Origin: Ga0077560 sp046330435
GTDB taxonomy: Bacteria; Actinomycetota; Thermoleophilia; Miltoncostaeales; Miltoncostaeaceae
Assembly: GCA_046330435.1 (NCBI GenBank)
Contig: JAXLST010000008.1
Location: forward strand, 1 to 64,000
Direction of reading: 5' to 3'
Length of the DNA stretch: 64,000 nucleotides
Position numbers and translations under genes: made by a program. Within the stretch, counting starts at the first letter, position 1; each line of letters opens with the position of its first letter. Below the pieces are notes generated by a model. That model saw only the letters and a program-made list of their open reading frames with translations. It was not told the DNA's origin and ran no database searches. Shown in pieces: positions 53,744 to 63,238 of the stretch.

Positions 53744-54391
53744 TCAGGCCGCCCGCAGGAAGGCCAGCACGGCCAGGACGCGGCGGTGGGCCTCCGCCGT
53801 GGCGGGCAGCCCGAGCTTGCCGAAGATCGCCGTGACGTGCTTCTCCACGGCACGTTCGGTCACCACCAGGTGCTCGGCGATCCCCCGGTTGGACCGGCCC
53901 TCCGCCATGAGCTGCAGCACCTGCCGCTCCTTGGGGGTGAGGTGCTCCAGCGGGTCGTCGCGGCGCCGGCGGCCCATCATGTGCGACACGACCTCGGGGT
54001 CCAGCGCCGAGCCGCCGTCGGCCACCCGGCGCAGGGCGTCCACCAGGCCGGCCAGGTCGGTGACGCGGTCCTCGAGCAGGTAGCCCAGGCCGCTGGCGTC
54101 GTCCCCCAGCAGCTCCACCGCGTAGGCCTCCTCGAGGTACTGGGACAGCACCACCACCCCGCAGCCCGGGTGGCGCTCCCGGATCTCGCGGGCGGCGCGC
54201 AGGCCCTCGTCGGTGTGGGTGGGCGGCATCCGGATGTCGACCAGGGCGACGTCGGGGCCGCGCAGCGCCACCATCCGCATGAGCTCGCGGGCGTCGCCGG
54301 CCTCCCCCACCACCTCCAGGCCCGCGTCGGTGAGCAGCCGGGCGATCCCGGTGCGCAGCAGCACCGAGTCCTCGGCGATCACGACGCGCAC
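53744..54391 (-). CDS. NarL/LuxR-type response regulator
   Basis: 215 residues. Receiver domain with phospho-acceptor Asp in VALVDIRMPPTHTD and acidic VVIAEDSVLLRTG; LuxR HTH LTPKERQVLQLMAEGRSNRG and VVTERAVEKHVTAIFGKLGL. GTG at 54391 overlaps the kinase stop by 13 bases; GTG at 54382 would give a GTGA overlap. Partner of the histidine kinase upstream. Confidence 0.94.
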   Translation of the reverse strand: MRVVIAEDSVLLRTGIARLLTDAGLEVVGEAGDARELMRMVALRGPDVALVDIRMPPTHTDEGLRAAREIRERHPGCGVVVLSQYLEEAYAVELLGDDASGLGYLLEDRVTDLAGLVDALRRVADGGSALDPEVVSHMMGRRRRDDPLEHLTPKERQVLQLMAEGRSNRGIAEHLVVTERAVEKHVTAIFGKLGLPATAEAHRRVLAVLAFLRAA

Positions 54392-56097
54392 GGGATCTCC
54401 GCGCGCACCAGGGTGCCCGCCCCCGGGGGGCTCTCCACCACCAGGCGCCCGTCCAGCGCCGCGATGCGGTCGGCGAGCCCCGCCAGCCCGGACCCGCGGG
54501 CCGGGTCGGCGCCGCCAACCCCGTCGTCGCGCACCTCCACCACGGCGTGGCCGTTCTCGCGCACGACGCGGACGGAGGCGCTGCCCGCCGACGAGTACCG
54601 GGCGACGTTGGTGAGCGCCTCCGCCACCACGAAGTAGGCGGCCGCCTCCACGGGCTCCGGGAGCCGCTCCAGCAGGGGCGCATCGACGTCCACCGGAAGC
54701 GGCGCCCGGCCGGCCAGGCCGCCGATCGCCGCCGGCAGGCCCCGGTCGGTGAGCACCGCGGGGTGGATGCCGCGGGCGAGCTCGCGCAGCTCGTCGAGCG
54801 CCTGCTGCAGCTCCCCCATCGCGCCCTCGAGGAAGCGGGCGGCCTCGGAGCCCTCCTCCACGCAGCCGGCCGCCATGCGCAGGCGCAGGGCGAGGCTCAC
54901 CAGCCGCTGCTGGGCACCGTCGTGCAGGTCGCGCTCCAGCCGCCGGCGCTCGTGGTCCGCCGCGGCGATCAGGCGGGCGCGGGACGCCGACACCTCGGCG
55001 ACGCGGGCGCGCAGCTGCGCCTCCAGCCGGGCGTTGTCGATCGCCAGGCCGGCGGCGCCGCCCACCGCCGCCACCATCTCCGGGCCGCGGGACAGCGCCG
55101 GGTCGTGGGCGATGCCGGCGATCGCCCGCCCGTCGCGCACGATGGGGCTCCAGGCGCGGTCCGGTCCGGACGGCGGTTCGCTGGGCCGCCCCGCCGCGTC
55201 CACCCAACCGCCCCCGGGCCGGGCGAACAGCAGCTCCAGCCCCGGGTCACCCAGCGCGGCGGCCATGCGGTCGCGCAGGGCGTGGGCGTCCAGGGGGGCG
55301 GAGAGCTCGGCGACCAGGCGGCGGACGGCGCGCCCGGCGAGGACCCGGGCCCGGTACAGGCCCACCACGAACGACAGGGCGAGCGCGAGCATGGCGGCCA
55401 GGGTCACGGCCTGCAGGGCCTCGGGCGCCACCCCGGTGGCGTCCTCCCCGTAGACGCCGAGCCACACGCCGTACAGCGCGGCGGCGGCGCCGCCGGTCAC
55501 CAGGATCGGCAGCAGCTCGTTGCGCTCCGGTGCGGTCGCGGCGCGCCACCGCAGGGCGAGCGCCACCAGGACGGCGGCGGCGAGGCCGGCGCCGGCGAGC
55601 TCCAGGGCCGGCCGGGCCCAGTCCACGTCGGTCACGGCGATGAGGTTGCGCGGCTGGTCCGGCGGGTTGCGGTCGATGAGGGCGACCGCGCCGGACAGCA
55701 GCGTCGCCCACACCCACGCCGCGGCCACCACCAGGCGGTCCGCCGGGGCCACCAGGTGGCCGGTGGGGAACGCCAGCAGGGTGAACGCCAGGGGCAGGCT
55801 CACGTGGCCGATCACCAGGCCGGCGGTGTGCAGTCCCTCCGAGTCCGCGAAGGGCAGGCTCATGAGGAACCAGGAGAAGCCCACGGCGGTGAGGATCGCC
55901 CCCATGCGGTTGTCCGGGCGGCGGTCCCACACGAACAGGCCCACGGCGATGAACACGACGCCCACCGCCGTCTTGAGCACGGTGATGAGGCCCGGCTGCT
56001 GCTGGTGGTCGCTGGAGAGGACCAGCGCGACCGAGAACCCCGCCCACACCGCGCCCAGCAGCCCCAGGCCGGCGAGGGCGCGGCGCAGCCCGGTCAC
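54379..56097 (-). CDS. membrane sensor histidine kinase, HisKA_3 type
   Basis: 572 residues. About eight membrane helices in the first 270 residues (GLITVLKTAVGVVFIAVGLF; LPLAFTLLAFPTGHLVAPAD; and more), a GAF-like region (~290-360: GLELLFARPGGGWVDAAGRP), the phospho-His in HERRRLERDLHDGAQQRLVS, and the ATPase with VAEALTNVARYSSAG, VEVRDDGVGGADPARGSGL and GLADRIAALDGRLVVESPPG. It resembles the MASE/LiaS-NarX style. GTG start overlaps the receiver gene; feeds the response regulator downstream. Confidence 0.94.
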   Translation of the reverse strand: MTGLRRALAGLGLLGAVWAGFSVALVLSSDHQQQPGLITVLKTAVGVVFIAVGLFVWDRRPDNRMGAILTAVGFSWFLMSLPFADSEGLHTAGLVIGHVSLPLAFTLLAFPTGHLVAPADRLVVAAAWVWATLLSGAVALIDRNPPDQPRNLIAVTDVDWARPALELAGAGLAAAVLVALALRWRAATAPERNELLPILVTGGAAAALYGVWLGVYGEDATGVAPEALQAVTLAAMLALALSFVVGLYRARVLAGRAVRRLVAELSAPLDAHALRDRMAAALGDPGLELLFARPGGGWVDAAGRPSEPPSGPDRAWSPIVRDGRAIAGIAHDPALSRGPEMVAAVGGAAGLAIDNARLEAQLRARVAEVSASRARLIAAADHERRRLERDLHDGAQQRLVSLALRLRMAAGCVEEGSEAARFLEGAMGELQQALDELRELARGIHPAVLTDRGLPAAIGGLAGRAPLPVDVDAPLLERLPEPVEAAAYFVVAEALTNVARYSSAGSASVRVVRENGHAVVEVRDDGVGGADPARGSGLAGLADRIAALDGRLVVESPPGAGTLVRAEIPCAS

Positions 56098-56453
56098 CGG
56101 GCCACCAGCCGGCGCAGGGCGTCCACCGACAGCTCCAGCTTGGGGATGAACCCGCGGGCGCCGGCGTCGCCGGCGAGCGCCCCGTACCCGGCGTCGTCGC
56201 GGCTGGAGGTGAGCACCACCGCCGGCGGGTCGGGGTCGCCGGAGATCGCCCGGGCCACCGCGAAGCCGTCGTCGCCGGGCAGGTTCACGTCCACCAGCAC
56301 CACGTCGGGCCGCATCTCGCGCGCGGCCGCGATGGCCTGGACGCCGTCGCCCGCCTCCCCGACCACGCGCCAGCCGCCGGTCTCCAGCAGCAGCCGCGCC
56401 GTGTCCCGGAAGCCCGCATGGTCGTCGACGATCAGCACGGTGGTCCCCCGCAT
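56094..56453 (-). CDS. stand-alone receiver (CheY-like) protein
   Basis: 119 residues: TTVLIVDDHAGFRDTARLLL, phospho-Asp in DVVLVDVNLPGDDGFAVARA, VVLTSSRDDAGYG and RGFIPKLELSV with the conserved Lys. No output domain, so a phosphate relay or inhibitor. First gene of the receiver-kinase-regulator operon and coupled to the kinase (GTGA). ATG 56453 is preferred to one at 56471. Confidence 0.92.
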   Translation of the reverse strand: MRGTTVLIVDDHAGFRDTARLLLETGGWRVVGEAGDGVQAIAAAREMRPDVVLVDVNLPGDDGFAVARAISGDPDPPAVVLTSSRDDAGYGALAGDAGARGFIPKLELSVDALRRLVAR

Positions 56454-56514
56454 GGGGCGATCCTGCACCATGCGGTGCCGCGGCGCGGTACGGATTGCCG
56501 CACCATCGCCGCGG

Positions 56515-57480
56515 TCAGCTCCGCCGGGCGGACCCCGTCGCGCTCATCGCCAGGTCGAGCAGCACGGCGGCGAGGGCCTCCGGCCGGTGCCGCACCACGC
56601 TGCCGGCCTCGGCCAGGTCGGCGGTGACCAGGCGCACCCCCATGGCCTCCACGCGGGCGCGGTCGGCGGCCACCGGCTCCTGGCCCATCGCCTCGTACGC
56701 GGCGACCGCGGCGGGGTCCAAGGGCCCCTCGTGCGCCACCACGACGTCCAGGCCGCCGGGCGCGGCCTCCAGGATGCGCTCCACGTGGTCGCCGACGGAG
56801 AACCCGTCGGTCTCGCCCATCTGGGTCATCACGTTGCACACGTACGCGCGCAGGCCGGGGGCGGTCGCCACGGCCTCCGCGATCTCCGGAACCGCCAGGT
56901 GCGGCAGGACGCTGGTGAACAGGCTCCCGGGGCCCAGCACGATGATGTCCGCGCTGGCCAGGGCCTCGATCGCCGGCGGGTGGGCCACCGGCGGCGGATC
57001 CAGCCACACCCTGCGGCAGGCGCCGAGCCCGGCGGCGATGTTGGTCTCGCCGCACACGTGCTGCCCGTCGGCGCGCTCGGCCCACAGCCGCACGTGCTGC
57101 AGGGTGCTGGGCAGGACCGACCCGCGGATCTTCAGGACCCGGGAGCACTCCTGCACCGCCAGGTCGAAGTTGCCGGTCACCTCCGCCAGGGCGGCGAGGA
57201 ACAGGTTCCCGAAGGGGTGTCCTGAGAGGTCCCCGTCGGCGAACCGGTGCTGGAACAGCTTGCCCATGAGGGACTCGTCGTCGGCGAGGGCCACCAGGCA
57301 GTTCCGGATGTCGCCGGGCGGCAGGACGCCCAGCTCCCGGCGCAGGCGCCCCGAGGAACCGCCGTCGTCGGCGACCGTGACGATCGCGGTGAGGTCGACC
57401 GGGGCCCGCTTGAGCCCGCGCAGGAGCGAGGACAGGCCGGTCCCGCCGCCCAGGGCGGCGATGTGGGGGCGCACGCTCAT
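56515..57480 (-). CDS. yvcK: YvcK/CofD-like gluconeogenesis factor
   Basis: 321 residues. Features of the YvcK branch: HIAALGGGTGLSSLLRGLKR, TAIVTVADDGGSSGRLRREL, LPPGDIRNCLVALADDESL, FGNLFLAALAEVTGNFDLAV and ADIIVLGPGSLFTSVLPHLA. YvcK binds UDP-sugars and is needed for growth on gluconeogenic carbon and for cell-wall control. ATG overlaps the rapZ stop (ATGA). The usual next gene in actinobacteria, whiA, is missing. Confidence 0.95.
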   Translation of the reverse strand: MSVRPHIAALGGGTGLSSLLRGLKRAPVDLTAIVTVADDGGSSGRLRRELGVLPPGDIRNCLVALADDESLMGKLFQHRFADGDLSGHPFGNLFLAALAEVTGNFDLAVQECSRVLKIRGSVLPSTLQHVRLWAERADGQHVCGETNIAAGLGACRRVWLDPPPVAHPPAIEALASADIIVLGPGSLFTSVLPHLAVPEIAEAVATAPGLRAYVCNVMTQMGETDGFSVGDHVERILEAAPGGLDVVVAHEGPLDPAAVAAYEAMGQEPVAADRARVEAMGVRLVTADLAEAGSVVRHRPEALAAVLLDLAMSATGSARRS

Positions 57481-58382
57481 GCCGCGCGCTGCGGCGACGG
57501 CGAGTCCTCCGGCGAGCGGAGGGTCGCCCGGCCGATGTCCCGGTGGGTCACGGCCACCTGGAACTCCGCCCGGCCGCGGTACCGCCGGCCCATGGCGTCG
57601 GCCATGTAGACGCTGCGGTGCCGGCCACCGGTGCAGCCGAAGCCCACCACCAGGTGGCTCTTGCCCTCCTTGGCATACGCGGGCAGCAGGTAGTCCAGCA
57701 GCGACTCCAGCTTGGGCAGGAACCCCACGGTCTCCTCCGCCGCCTCCACGAACGCCGCGACGTCCGGGTCCAGGCCCGTCTTGGGGGCGAACTCCGGCAC
57801 GTAGTGCGGGTTGGTGATGAACCGGACGTCGAACAGCAGGTCCGCGTCGGTGGGCGCCCCGTACTTGAACCCGAAGGACACGAACAGCACCTGCATGCGC
57901 GGCTGGGCGTCCGGGTCGATCATCGACTCGATCACGGTGCGCCGCAGGTCCCAGATGTTGAGGGTGCTGGTGTCGATGACCGTGTCGGCACGTGACCGCA
58001 GCGGCGCCAGGAGCTCCCGCTCCTTCCGGATGCCGTCGGTGAGCGGCCCGTCGCCCGCCATGGGGTGGCGGCGGCGGGTCTCCCGGTAGCGGTTGAGCAG
58101 CACCTCGTCGGAGGCCTCGAGGAACAGGATGCGCGGCCGCACCCCGGTGACCGACTCCATGCGGTCCACCTCGGCGCCCAGGTCGGCGAAGAACACCCCG
58201 CCCCGGATGTCGCACACCACGGCGGCGCGCTCCACCTTGTCGCCCTGCGCGAACAGCTCCGCCAGCGACGGCAGCAGCTTGGGCGGGAGGTTGTCCACCA
58301 CGAAGAACCCGGAGTCCTCGAAGACGCCCATGGCCTGGCTCTTGCCGGCCCCGCTCATGCCCGTGATGACGGTCAGCTCCAC
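57477..58382 (-). CDS. rapZ: RNase adapter RapZ
   Basis: 301 residues, P-loop protein. Walker A ITGMSGAGKSQAMGVFEDSG, the conserved FFVVDNLPPKLLP, GVFFADLGAEVDRM, ILFLEASDEVLLNRYRETRR and the C-terminal HLVVGFGCTGGRHRSVYMAD. In E. coli it regulates GlmZ/glmS; in actinobacteria the function is less clear. GTG start at 58382, 13 bases after uvrC, overlapping yvcK. Confidence 0.96.
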   Translation of the reverse strand: MELTVITGMSGAGKSQAMGVFEDSGFFVVDNLPPKLLPSLAELFAQGDKVERAAVVCDIRGGVFFADLGAEVDRMESVTGVRPRILFLEASDEVLLNRYRETRRRHPMAGDGPLTDGIRKERELLAPLRSRADTVIDTSTLNIWDLRRTVIESMIDPDAQPRMQVLFVSFGFKYGAPTDADLLFDVRFITNPHYVPEFAPKTGLDPDVAAFVEAAEETVGFLPKLESLLDYLLPAYAKEGKSHLVVGFGCTGGRHRSVYMADAMGRRYRGRAEFQVAVTHRDIGRATLRSPEDSPSPQRAA

Positions 58383-58395
58383 GTGTCCCCCAAGG

Positions 58396-60318
58396 TCAGG
58401 CGCGGCCCGCGAAGCGCGGCACGTCGTCCGCGTCGGGCGCCCGGTGCAGATGGTCCCAGATGTCCCGGGCGACCTTCGGCGGCAGGCCCGGCACCGCCTC
58501 CAGCTCCTCCCGGGTGGCGTTCACGAAGCGCTCCGGCGTCCCGAAGTGCCGCAGGATCGCCTTCCGCCGCGACGGCCCCACCCCGGGCAGGGCGTCGAAG
58601 ATGCTCGCGGTCATGCCCCGCCCGCGCGAGGCCCGGTGGTGCCGCAGCGCGAAGCGGTGCGCCTCGTCCCGGATCTGCTGCAGCAGCTTGAGCCCGGCCG
58701 AGGCCTCCGGCAGCAGCAGCGGGTCCCGGCGGCCCGGCAGGTAGACCTCCTCGCGCTGCTTGGCGAGGCTCACCACCGGGACGTCGGTGACGCCCGCCTC
58801 CGCCATGCCCTCCATCGCCGCGCCAAGCTGCCCCTTGCCGCCGTCGATGATGACCAGGCCCGGCCGCGCCCCGAACGACATGTCGCCGTCGTCCTGCGCC
58901 AGCCGGGTGAAGCGGCGCAGCAGCGCCTCCCGCATGTGGGCGAAGTCGTTCTGACCGCCCTCGAACCGCATGGTGAAGGTGCGGTAGTGCGCCTTGCTCG
59001 CCGCACCGCCCTCGAAGACCACCATGGAGGCCACCGCGTGGGTGTCGCCGAGGTTGGAGATGTCGTAGCACTCCATCCGTATCGGCGGGGAGGGCAGTCC
59101 CAGCCAGCCCTGGAGCTCGGTGAGCGCCTCGCGGCGACGCTCGCGGGTGCGGTCGTGCCTGCGGCGGTCCTGGTCGAGGGCCAGGGCGGCGTTCCGCTGG
59201 GCGAGCTCCGCCAGGCGGGCGCGGTCGCCGCGCCCGGGCCGCACCTCGGTGCGCGCCCCGCGGCGCTCCGACAGCAGGGCCGACAGGTCCTCCATGCGGC
59301 CGATCTCGCGCGGGACGACCACCACCGGCGGGATCGCCATGGCCACCGAGTAGTACTCGATCGCGAAGCCCTCCAGCACGTCGGCGGGGATCTCGTTCCC
59401 CACGCCCTCCAGGAAGAACGACTGCCGGTCGCTCAGCACGCCGTCGCGCACCTGCATGACCTGCACGTTGGCGGCGTCCTCCGCCACGGCGACCCCCAGC
59501 ACGTCCACGGTGCCCAGGTGCTCGCCGGACGCGACCTGGCGTTCCATGAGATGCCGCACGGCGGCCAGGCGGTTGCGGTACACCGCCGCCGACTCGTACT
59601 CCTGGCGCGACGCGGCGTCGCGCATCTGCTCCTCGATCTCCTGCTCCAGGCCCCGGTACCGGCCCGACAGGAACGCGATGATCTGGTCGATGAGCGCCCG
59701 GTAGTCCTCCCGGGAGATGTAGTCCACGCACGGCGCCAGGCACCGCTTGATGTGGAAGTCGAGGCACGGGATGCCGCTGGGCCGGCCGGGCTCGGTGCCC
59801 TCGCAGGGACGGCTCGGGAAGATCTTGCCGATGAGCGACAGCGTCTCCCGCACCTTGCTCGCCGACGAGAACGGCCCGAAGTACATGCGGTCCCGCCGGT
59901 GCCGCTCCCGGGTGAAGTACACGCGGGGGTAGGTCTCGTCGAGGCTGATCGCGATGTACGGGTAGCTCTTGTCGTCCCGCAGCTTCACGTTGAACGGCGG
60001 GCGGTGCCGCTTGACCAGGTTCGCCTCGAGGATGAGCGCCTCGGGCTCCGACGCCGTCACGATCGTCTCGAGCCGGTGGATGCGCTCCACCATGTCCCCC
60101 ACCTTGGCGTGCTGCCCGGCGCGGGCCGTCATGGGGGCCGACGGGTCCAGCGTCTGGTCGGGGCGCAGCGGCGCCTGGAAGTAGCTCAGCACCCGCCGGC
60201 GCAGGGACTTCGCCTTGCCGACGTAGAGCACCCGGTCCTCGGCGTCGCGGTACACGTACACGCCGGGCTGGTCGGGCAGCTCGGCGAGCTGCTCGCGCAG
60301 GAGGGACCGTTCGGGCAT
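58396..60318 (-). CDS. uvrC: excinuclease ABC subunit C
   Basis: 640 residues. N-terminal GIY-YIG nuclease (QPGVYVYRDAEDRVLYVGKA with the Lys-Ser-Leu-Arg-Arg), SYPYIAISLDETYPRVYFTR, the Cys cluster (CEGTEPGRPSGIPCLDFHIK then RCLAPC), a UVR domain (YRGLEQEIEEQMRDAASRQE), the RNase H-like 5' nuclease (ECYDISNLGDTHAVASMVVF, DGGKGQLGAAME) and two HhH motifs (FDALPGVGPSRRKAILRHFG). Makes the dual incisions in nucleotide excision repair. ATG 60318 has TACCCT eight bases upstream. Confidence 0.97.
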   Translation of the reverse strand: MPERSLLREQLAELPDQPGVYVYRDAEDRVLYVGKAKSLRRRVLSYFQAPLRPDQTLDPSAPMTARAGQHAKVGDMVERIHRLETIVTASEPEALILEANLVKRHRPPFNVKLRDDKSYPYIAISLDETYPRVYFTRERHRRDRMYFGPFSSASKVRETLSLIGKIFPSRPCEGTEPGRPSGIPCLDFHIKRCLAPCVDYISREDYRALIDQIIAFLSGRYRGLEQEIEEQMRDAASRQEYESAAVYRNRLAAVRHLMERQVASGEHLGTVDVLGVAVAEDAANVQVMQVRDGVLSDRQSFFLEGVGNEIPADVLEGFAIEYYSVAMAIPPVVVVPREIGRMEDLSALLSERRGARTEVRPGRGDRARLAELAQRNAALALDQDRRRHDRTRERRREALTELQGWLGLPSPPIRMECYDISNLGDTHAVASMVVFEGGAASKAHYRTFTMRFEGGQNDFAHMREALLRRFTRLAQDDGDMSFGARPGLVIIDGGKGQLGAAMEGMAEAGVTDVPVVSLAKQREEVYLPGRRDPLLLPEASAGLKLLQQIRDEAHRFALRHHRASRGRGMTASIFDALPGVGPSRRKAILRHFGTPERFVNATREELEAVPGLPPKVARDIWDHLHRAPDADDVPRFAGRA

Positions 60319-60326
60319 CGCCCGAC

Positions 60327-60332
60327 AGGGTA
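60327..60332 (-). promoter_or_regulatory. predicted -10 element, leaderless promoter of uvrC-rapZ-yvcK
   Basis: TACCCT on the minus strand, eight bases before the uvrC ATG, with no ribosome site. Confidence 0.4.
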
Positions 60333-60350
60333 GACCACCTCCCGCGGTGC

Positions 60351-61769
60351 TCATCCCCTGGTCAGGGACACCGCGGCGCCCACCGCGGCGATGACCGCTC
60401 CCACCGCCATCGCGGCGTGGTAGCCGTCCAGGAACCGCAGTGCGTCCAGGGCGGAGGCGTCCTCCCCCAGGATCACCCGGCCGCCGCGCTCCCCCAGCCC
60501 GGACGCCGCGATCGCGCCCAGCAGCGCCACCGAGCTGGACTGGCCCAGGCTGCGCATGGTGGCCAGCACGGCCGCGGCGACGCCGAGGCTCGCCGGCGGG
60601 ACGGAGCTCATCGCGGCGGCCGTGTTGGGGCTGCTGAACCCGGCCATCCCCACCCCGATCAGCACCAGGGACGGCACCAGGTGGGCCGGCGGGATGTCCT
60701 GCGGGATGGTGGCGAGGCCGGCGAGCCCGGCGGCGATGAGCACCATGCCGCCGCTGGAGAGCCAGCGCGACCCGATGCGGTCCGACAGCCGCCCGGCGAC
60801 CGGCGACAGCGTGACCATGAACGCCGGCTGCACCACCAGCAGGGCGCCGGCGGCGATCGCGCTGCGGCCGCCGACGATCTGAAGCAGGATCGCGGTGAGG
60901 GCGATCGCCCCGAACATCGCCGTGTAGTTCAGGAGCGCCGCGGCGCTCGCCGCCGCGAACAGCCGGCTGCGGCGGAACAGGGCCAGGTCGAGCAGCGGGT
61001 CGTGGGCGCGGGCCTGCCGCACCAGGAACAGCGCCAGGCTGGCCGCGCCCAGGGCCATGAGCCCCAGGGTCGCGGGCGCCGTCCAGCCCCACAGCGGCGC
61101 GAACGCCAGCGGCACCATGGCGCACGCCAGCCCGGCCCCCAGCAGCAGCGCGCCCAGCACGTCCACGCGCGGGCGGCCGCCGCCCGCCGACGGGTCGTGC
61201 AGCCCGCGCGAGGCCAGGAGCGCCGCGGCGGCCACCGGGAGGTTCACCAGGAACACCCACCGCCATCCCAGGCCGTTCACCAGCAGCCCGCCGATGAGCG
61301 GGCCGGTCGCGAGGCCCAGGTAGATCGCCGTGACGTTCAGGCCGATCGCCCCGCCCCGCTCCCCGGGCGGGAACACCGCGCTCACGAGGGCCGTGGCCAT
61401 GGAGGCCAGGATCGCCGCGCCCACTCCCTGGATGCCGCGCAGCGCCAGCAGCACCGTGCTGTTCGGCGCGATCGCGAGCAGCAGCGAGGAGGTCGCGAAC
61501 ACCGCGACGCCCAGCCGCCACATCCGCAGGCGCCCCCACTGGTCGGCGGTGCGGCCCACCGGGACCAGCGCGACGGTGTAGGTGAGCAGGTACGCGGCGG
61601 ACACCCAGATGCCGGCGGCGAAGCTCAGGTCCAGGTCGCGTCCCATCGCCGGCAGGGCGACGGCCACGCCGGTGATGTCCACGGGCCCCAGGAACGAGCC
61701 CGCGCACGTGACCGCCAGCATGCGCCGGCGGCGGGCGTGGAGCGGGGCGGTCCCCGCCCCGGTCCCCAT
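60351..61769 (-). CDS. MFS transporter (DHA2/14-TM type)
   Basis: 472 residues with about fourteen membrane helices. Motif A-like GRTADQWGRLRMWRLGVAVF and motif C-like VTAIYLGLATGPLIGGLLVN, and DIPPAHLVPSLVLIGVGMAG. Drug-efflux type; substrate unknown. ATG overlaps the stop of the next MFS gene (ATGA), so the pair are translated together. Confidence 0.9.
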   Translation of the reverse strand: MGTGAGTAPLHARRRRMLAVTCAGSFLGPVDITGVAVALPAMGRDLDLSFAAGIWVSAAYLLTYTVALVPVGRTADQWGRLRMWRLGVAVFATSSLLLAIAPNSTVLLALRGIQGVGAAILASMATALVSAVFPPGERGGAIGLNVTAIYLGLATGPLIGGLLVNGLGWRWVFLVNLPVAAAALLASRGLHDPSAGGGRPRVDVLGALLLGAGLACAMVPLAFAPLWGWTAPATLGLMALGAASLALFLVRQARAHDPLLDLALFRRSRLFAAASAAALLNYTAMFGAIALTAILLQIVGGRSAIAAGALLVVQPAFMVTLSPVAGRLSDRIGSRWLSSGGMVLIAAGLAGLATIPQDIPPAHLVPSLVLIGVGMAGFSSPNTAAAMSSVPPASLGVAAAVLATMRSLGQSSSVALLGAIAASGLGERGGRVILGEDASALDALRFLDGYHAAMAVGAVIAAVGAAVSLTRG

Positions 61770-63238
61770 CAGGCGCCCGGCGCGCTCGCCGGGACGACCC
61801 GCACGGGCGCCGGCTTCGGCACCCGCCAGATGCCGGCGGCCGCGAGCAGCGCCACGATCCCCGACAGCAGGAACACCGCGGTGAACGCGCCCTCGGCGGG
61901 AATGGGCGTGCCGTCGATCGTCACCGCGCTCAGCACCGCCGCGCCCACCTGACCGCCCACCACGCCGCCGATCGTCCGCATGACCGTGTTCATGCCCATC
62001 GCCACGCCCGTCACCTCGGGCGACACCGCGTCCACGATCAGCTTGGCCAGCATCGCATAGGCGAGGCCCACGCCCGCCCCCACCAGCGCCATGGCGATCA
62101 CGATCTGCCACCCGGACGAGTGCAGCAGCGCCAGCATCACCGCGCCCACGGCGAGCACCGCCAGCCCGGTGGTGCACACCCGCCGGGCGCCCAGCCGCCG
62201 CTCGGCCAGCCCGCCGGCGGGTCCCACGAGCAGCATCACCAGCGAGGACGGCAGCAGGTACAGGCCGGCGACGATCACGCTCGCCGCGAAGCCGTAGTCC
62301 ACGAGGGCCGCTGCCTCCGCCGGCAGGCCGTTCGGCATCTGCACGAAGTTCGGCACCAGCAGGAAGGTCCCGAACATCGCGAAGCCGGCCAGGAACGCCC
62401 CGACGTTGGTCCACAGCACCGCCGGCGCACGCATCATCCCGATGTCCACCATGGGCTCCGGCACGCGCAGTTCGATCGCGATCCACGCCGCGGTGAGCAG
62501 GGCCGCCGCCGCGAACAGGCCGAGCACGGCCGGCGACAGCCAGCCCCACGACTCGCCCTCGCTCAGGGCGACCAGCAGCGCGCCCAGCGCACCGGACAGG
62601 GCCACCGCCCCGGGGATGTCGAGCCGCGCGGGCGTCCGGATGGGCGACTCGGGGATGAGCGGCACCACGAGGAACAGCGCGAGGGTCACCGGCACCGCGC
62701 CGATCCAGAACAGCCACTGCCACGACAGGTTCTCGAGGATCACGCCGCTCAGCACCAGGCCGGCGCCGCCGCCGACGCCGAACGTGGCGCTCAGCAGGCC
62801 CAGCCCCACCCCCACGCGCTCGGGCGGCAGCTCGTCGCGGATGATCCCGAACGACAGCGGGAAGATCGCCCCGCCGGCGCCCTGCAGGGCCCGCGCCACG
62901 ATGAGCATCGCGATGGACGTCGACAGCGCGCACAGCACCGTGGCCGCCGCGAAGATGACCATGGCGATCACCAGCAGGCGCTTCTTGCCGTAGGTGTCGC
63001 CCAGCTTGCCCAGCAGGGGGGTGCTGATGGCCGAGGTGAGCAGGAACCCGGTGAACACCCAGGTCGCCCACGTGTTGGTGGTGTTCAGGTCGCGCTGCAG
63101 CGACGGCAGCGCGGGCACCACGAGGGTCTGCTGCAGCACGTAGCTCACGGCGACCACCGCGAGCAGCCCCAGCGTGAGGTTGGCTCCCGTGCGCCGCGGG
63201 GCGCCGGGGGCCGTGCGCTCGGCCTGCGCTGTGCTCAT
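61769..63238 (-). CDS. MFS transporter (DHA2/14-TM type)
   Basis: 489 residues. About fourteen helices with LQRDLNTTNTWATWVFTGFL, motif A GKLGDTYGKKRLLVIAMVIF and motif C GVGGGAGLVLSGVILENLSW. Distinct from its partner (under half identical by eye), so not a recent duplication. Preceded by the uspA gene with an ATGA overlap. Probably multidrug efflux under the MarR regulator. Confidence 0.91.
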   Translation of the reverse strand: MSTAQAERTAPGAPRRTGANLTLGLLAVVAVSYVLQQTLVVPALPSLQRDLNTTNTWATWVFTGFLLTSAISTPLLGKLGDTYGKKRLLVIAMVIFAAATVLCALSTSIAMLIVARALQGAGGAIFPLSFGIIRDELPPERVGVGLGLLSATFGVGGGAGLVLSGVILENLSWQWLFWIGAVPVTLALFLVVPLIPESPIRTPARLDIPGAVALSGALGALLVALSEGESWGWLSPAVLGLFAAAALLTAAWIAIELRVPEPMVDIGMMRAPAVLWTNVGAFLAGFAMFGTFLLVPNFVQMPNGLPAEAAALVDYGFAASVIVAGLYLLPSSLVMLLVGPAGGLAERRLGARRVCTTGLAVLAVGAVMLALLHSSGWQIVIAMALVGAGVGLAYAMLAKLIVDAVSPEVTGVAMGMNTVMRTIGGVVGGQVGAAVLSAVTIDGTPIPAEGAFTAVFLLSGIVALLAAAGIWRVPKPAPVRVVPASAPGA

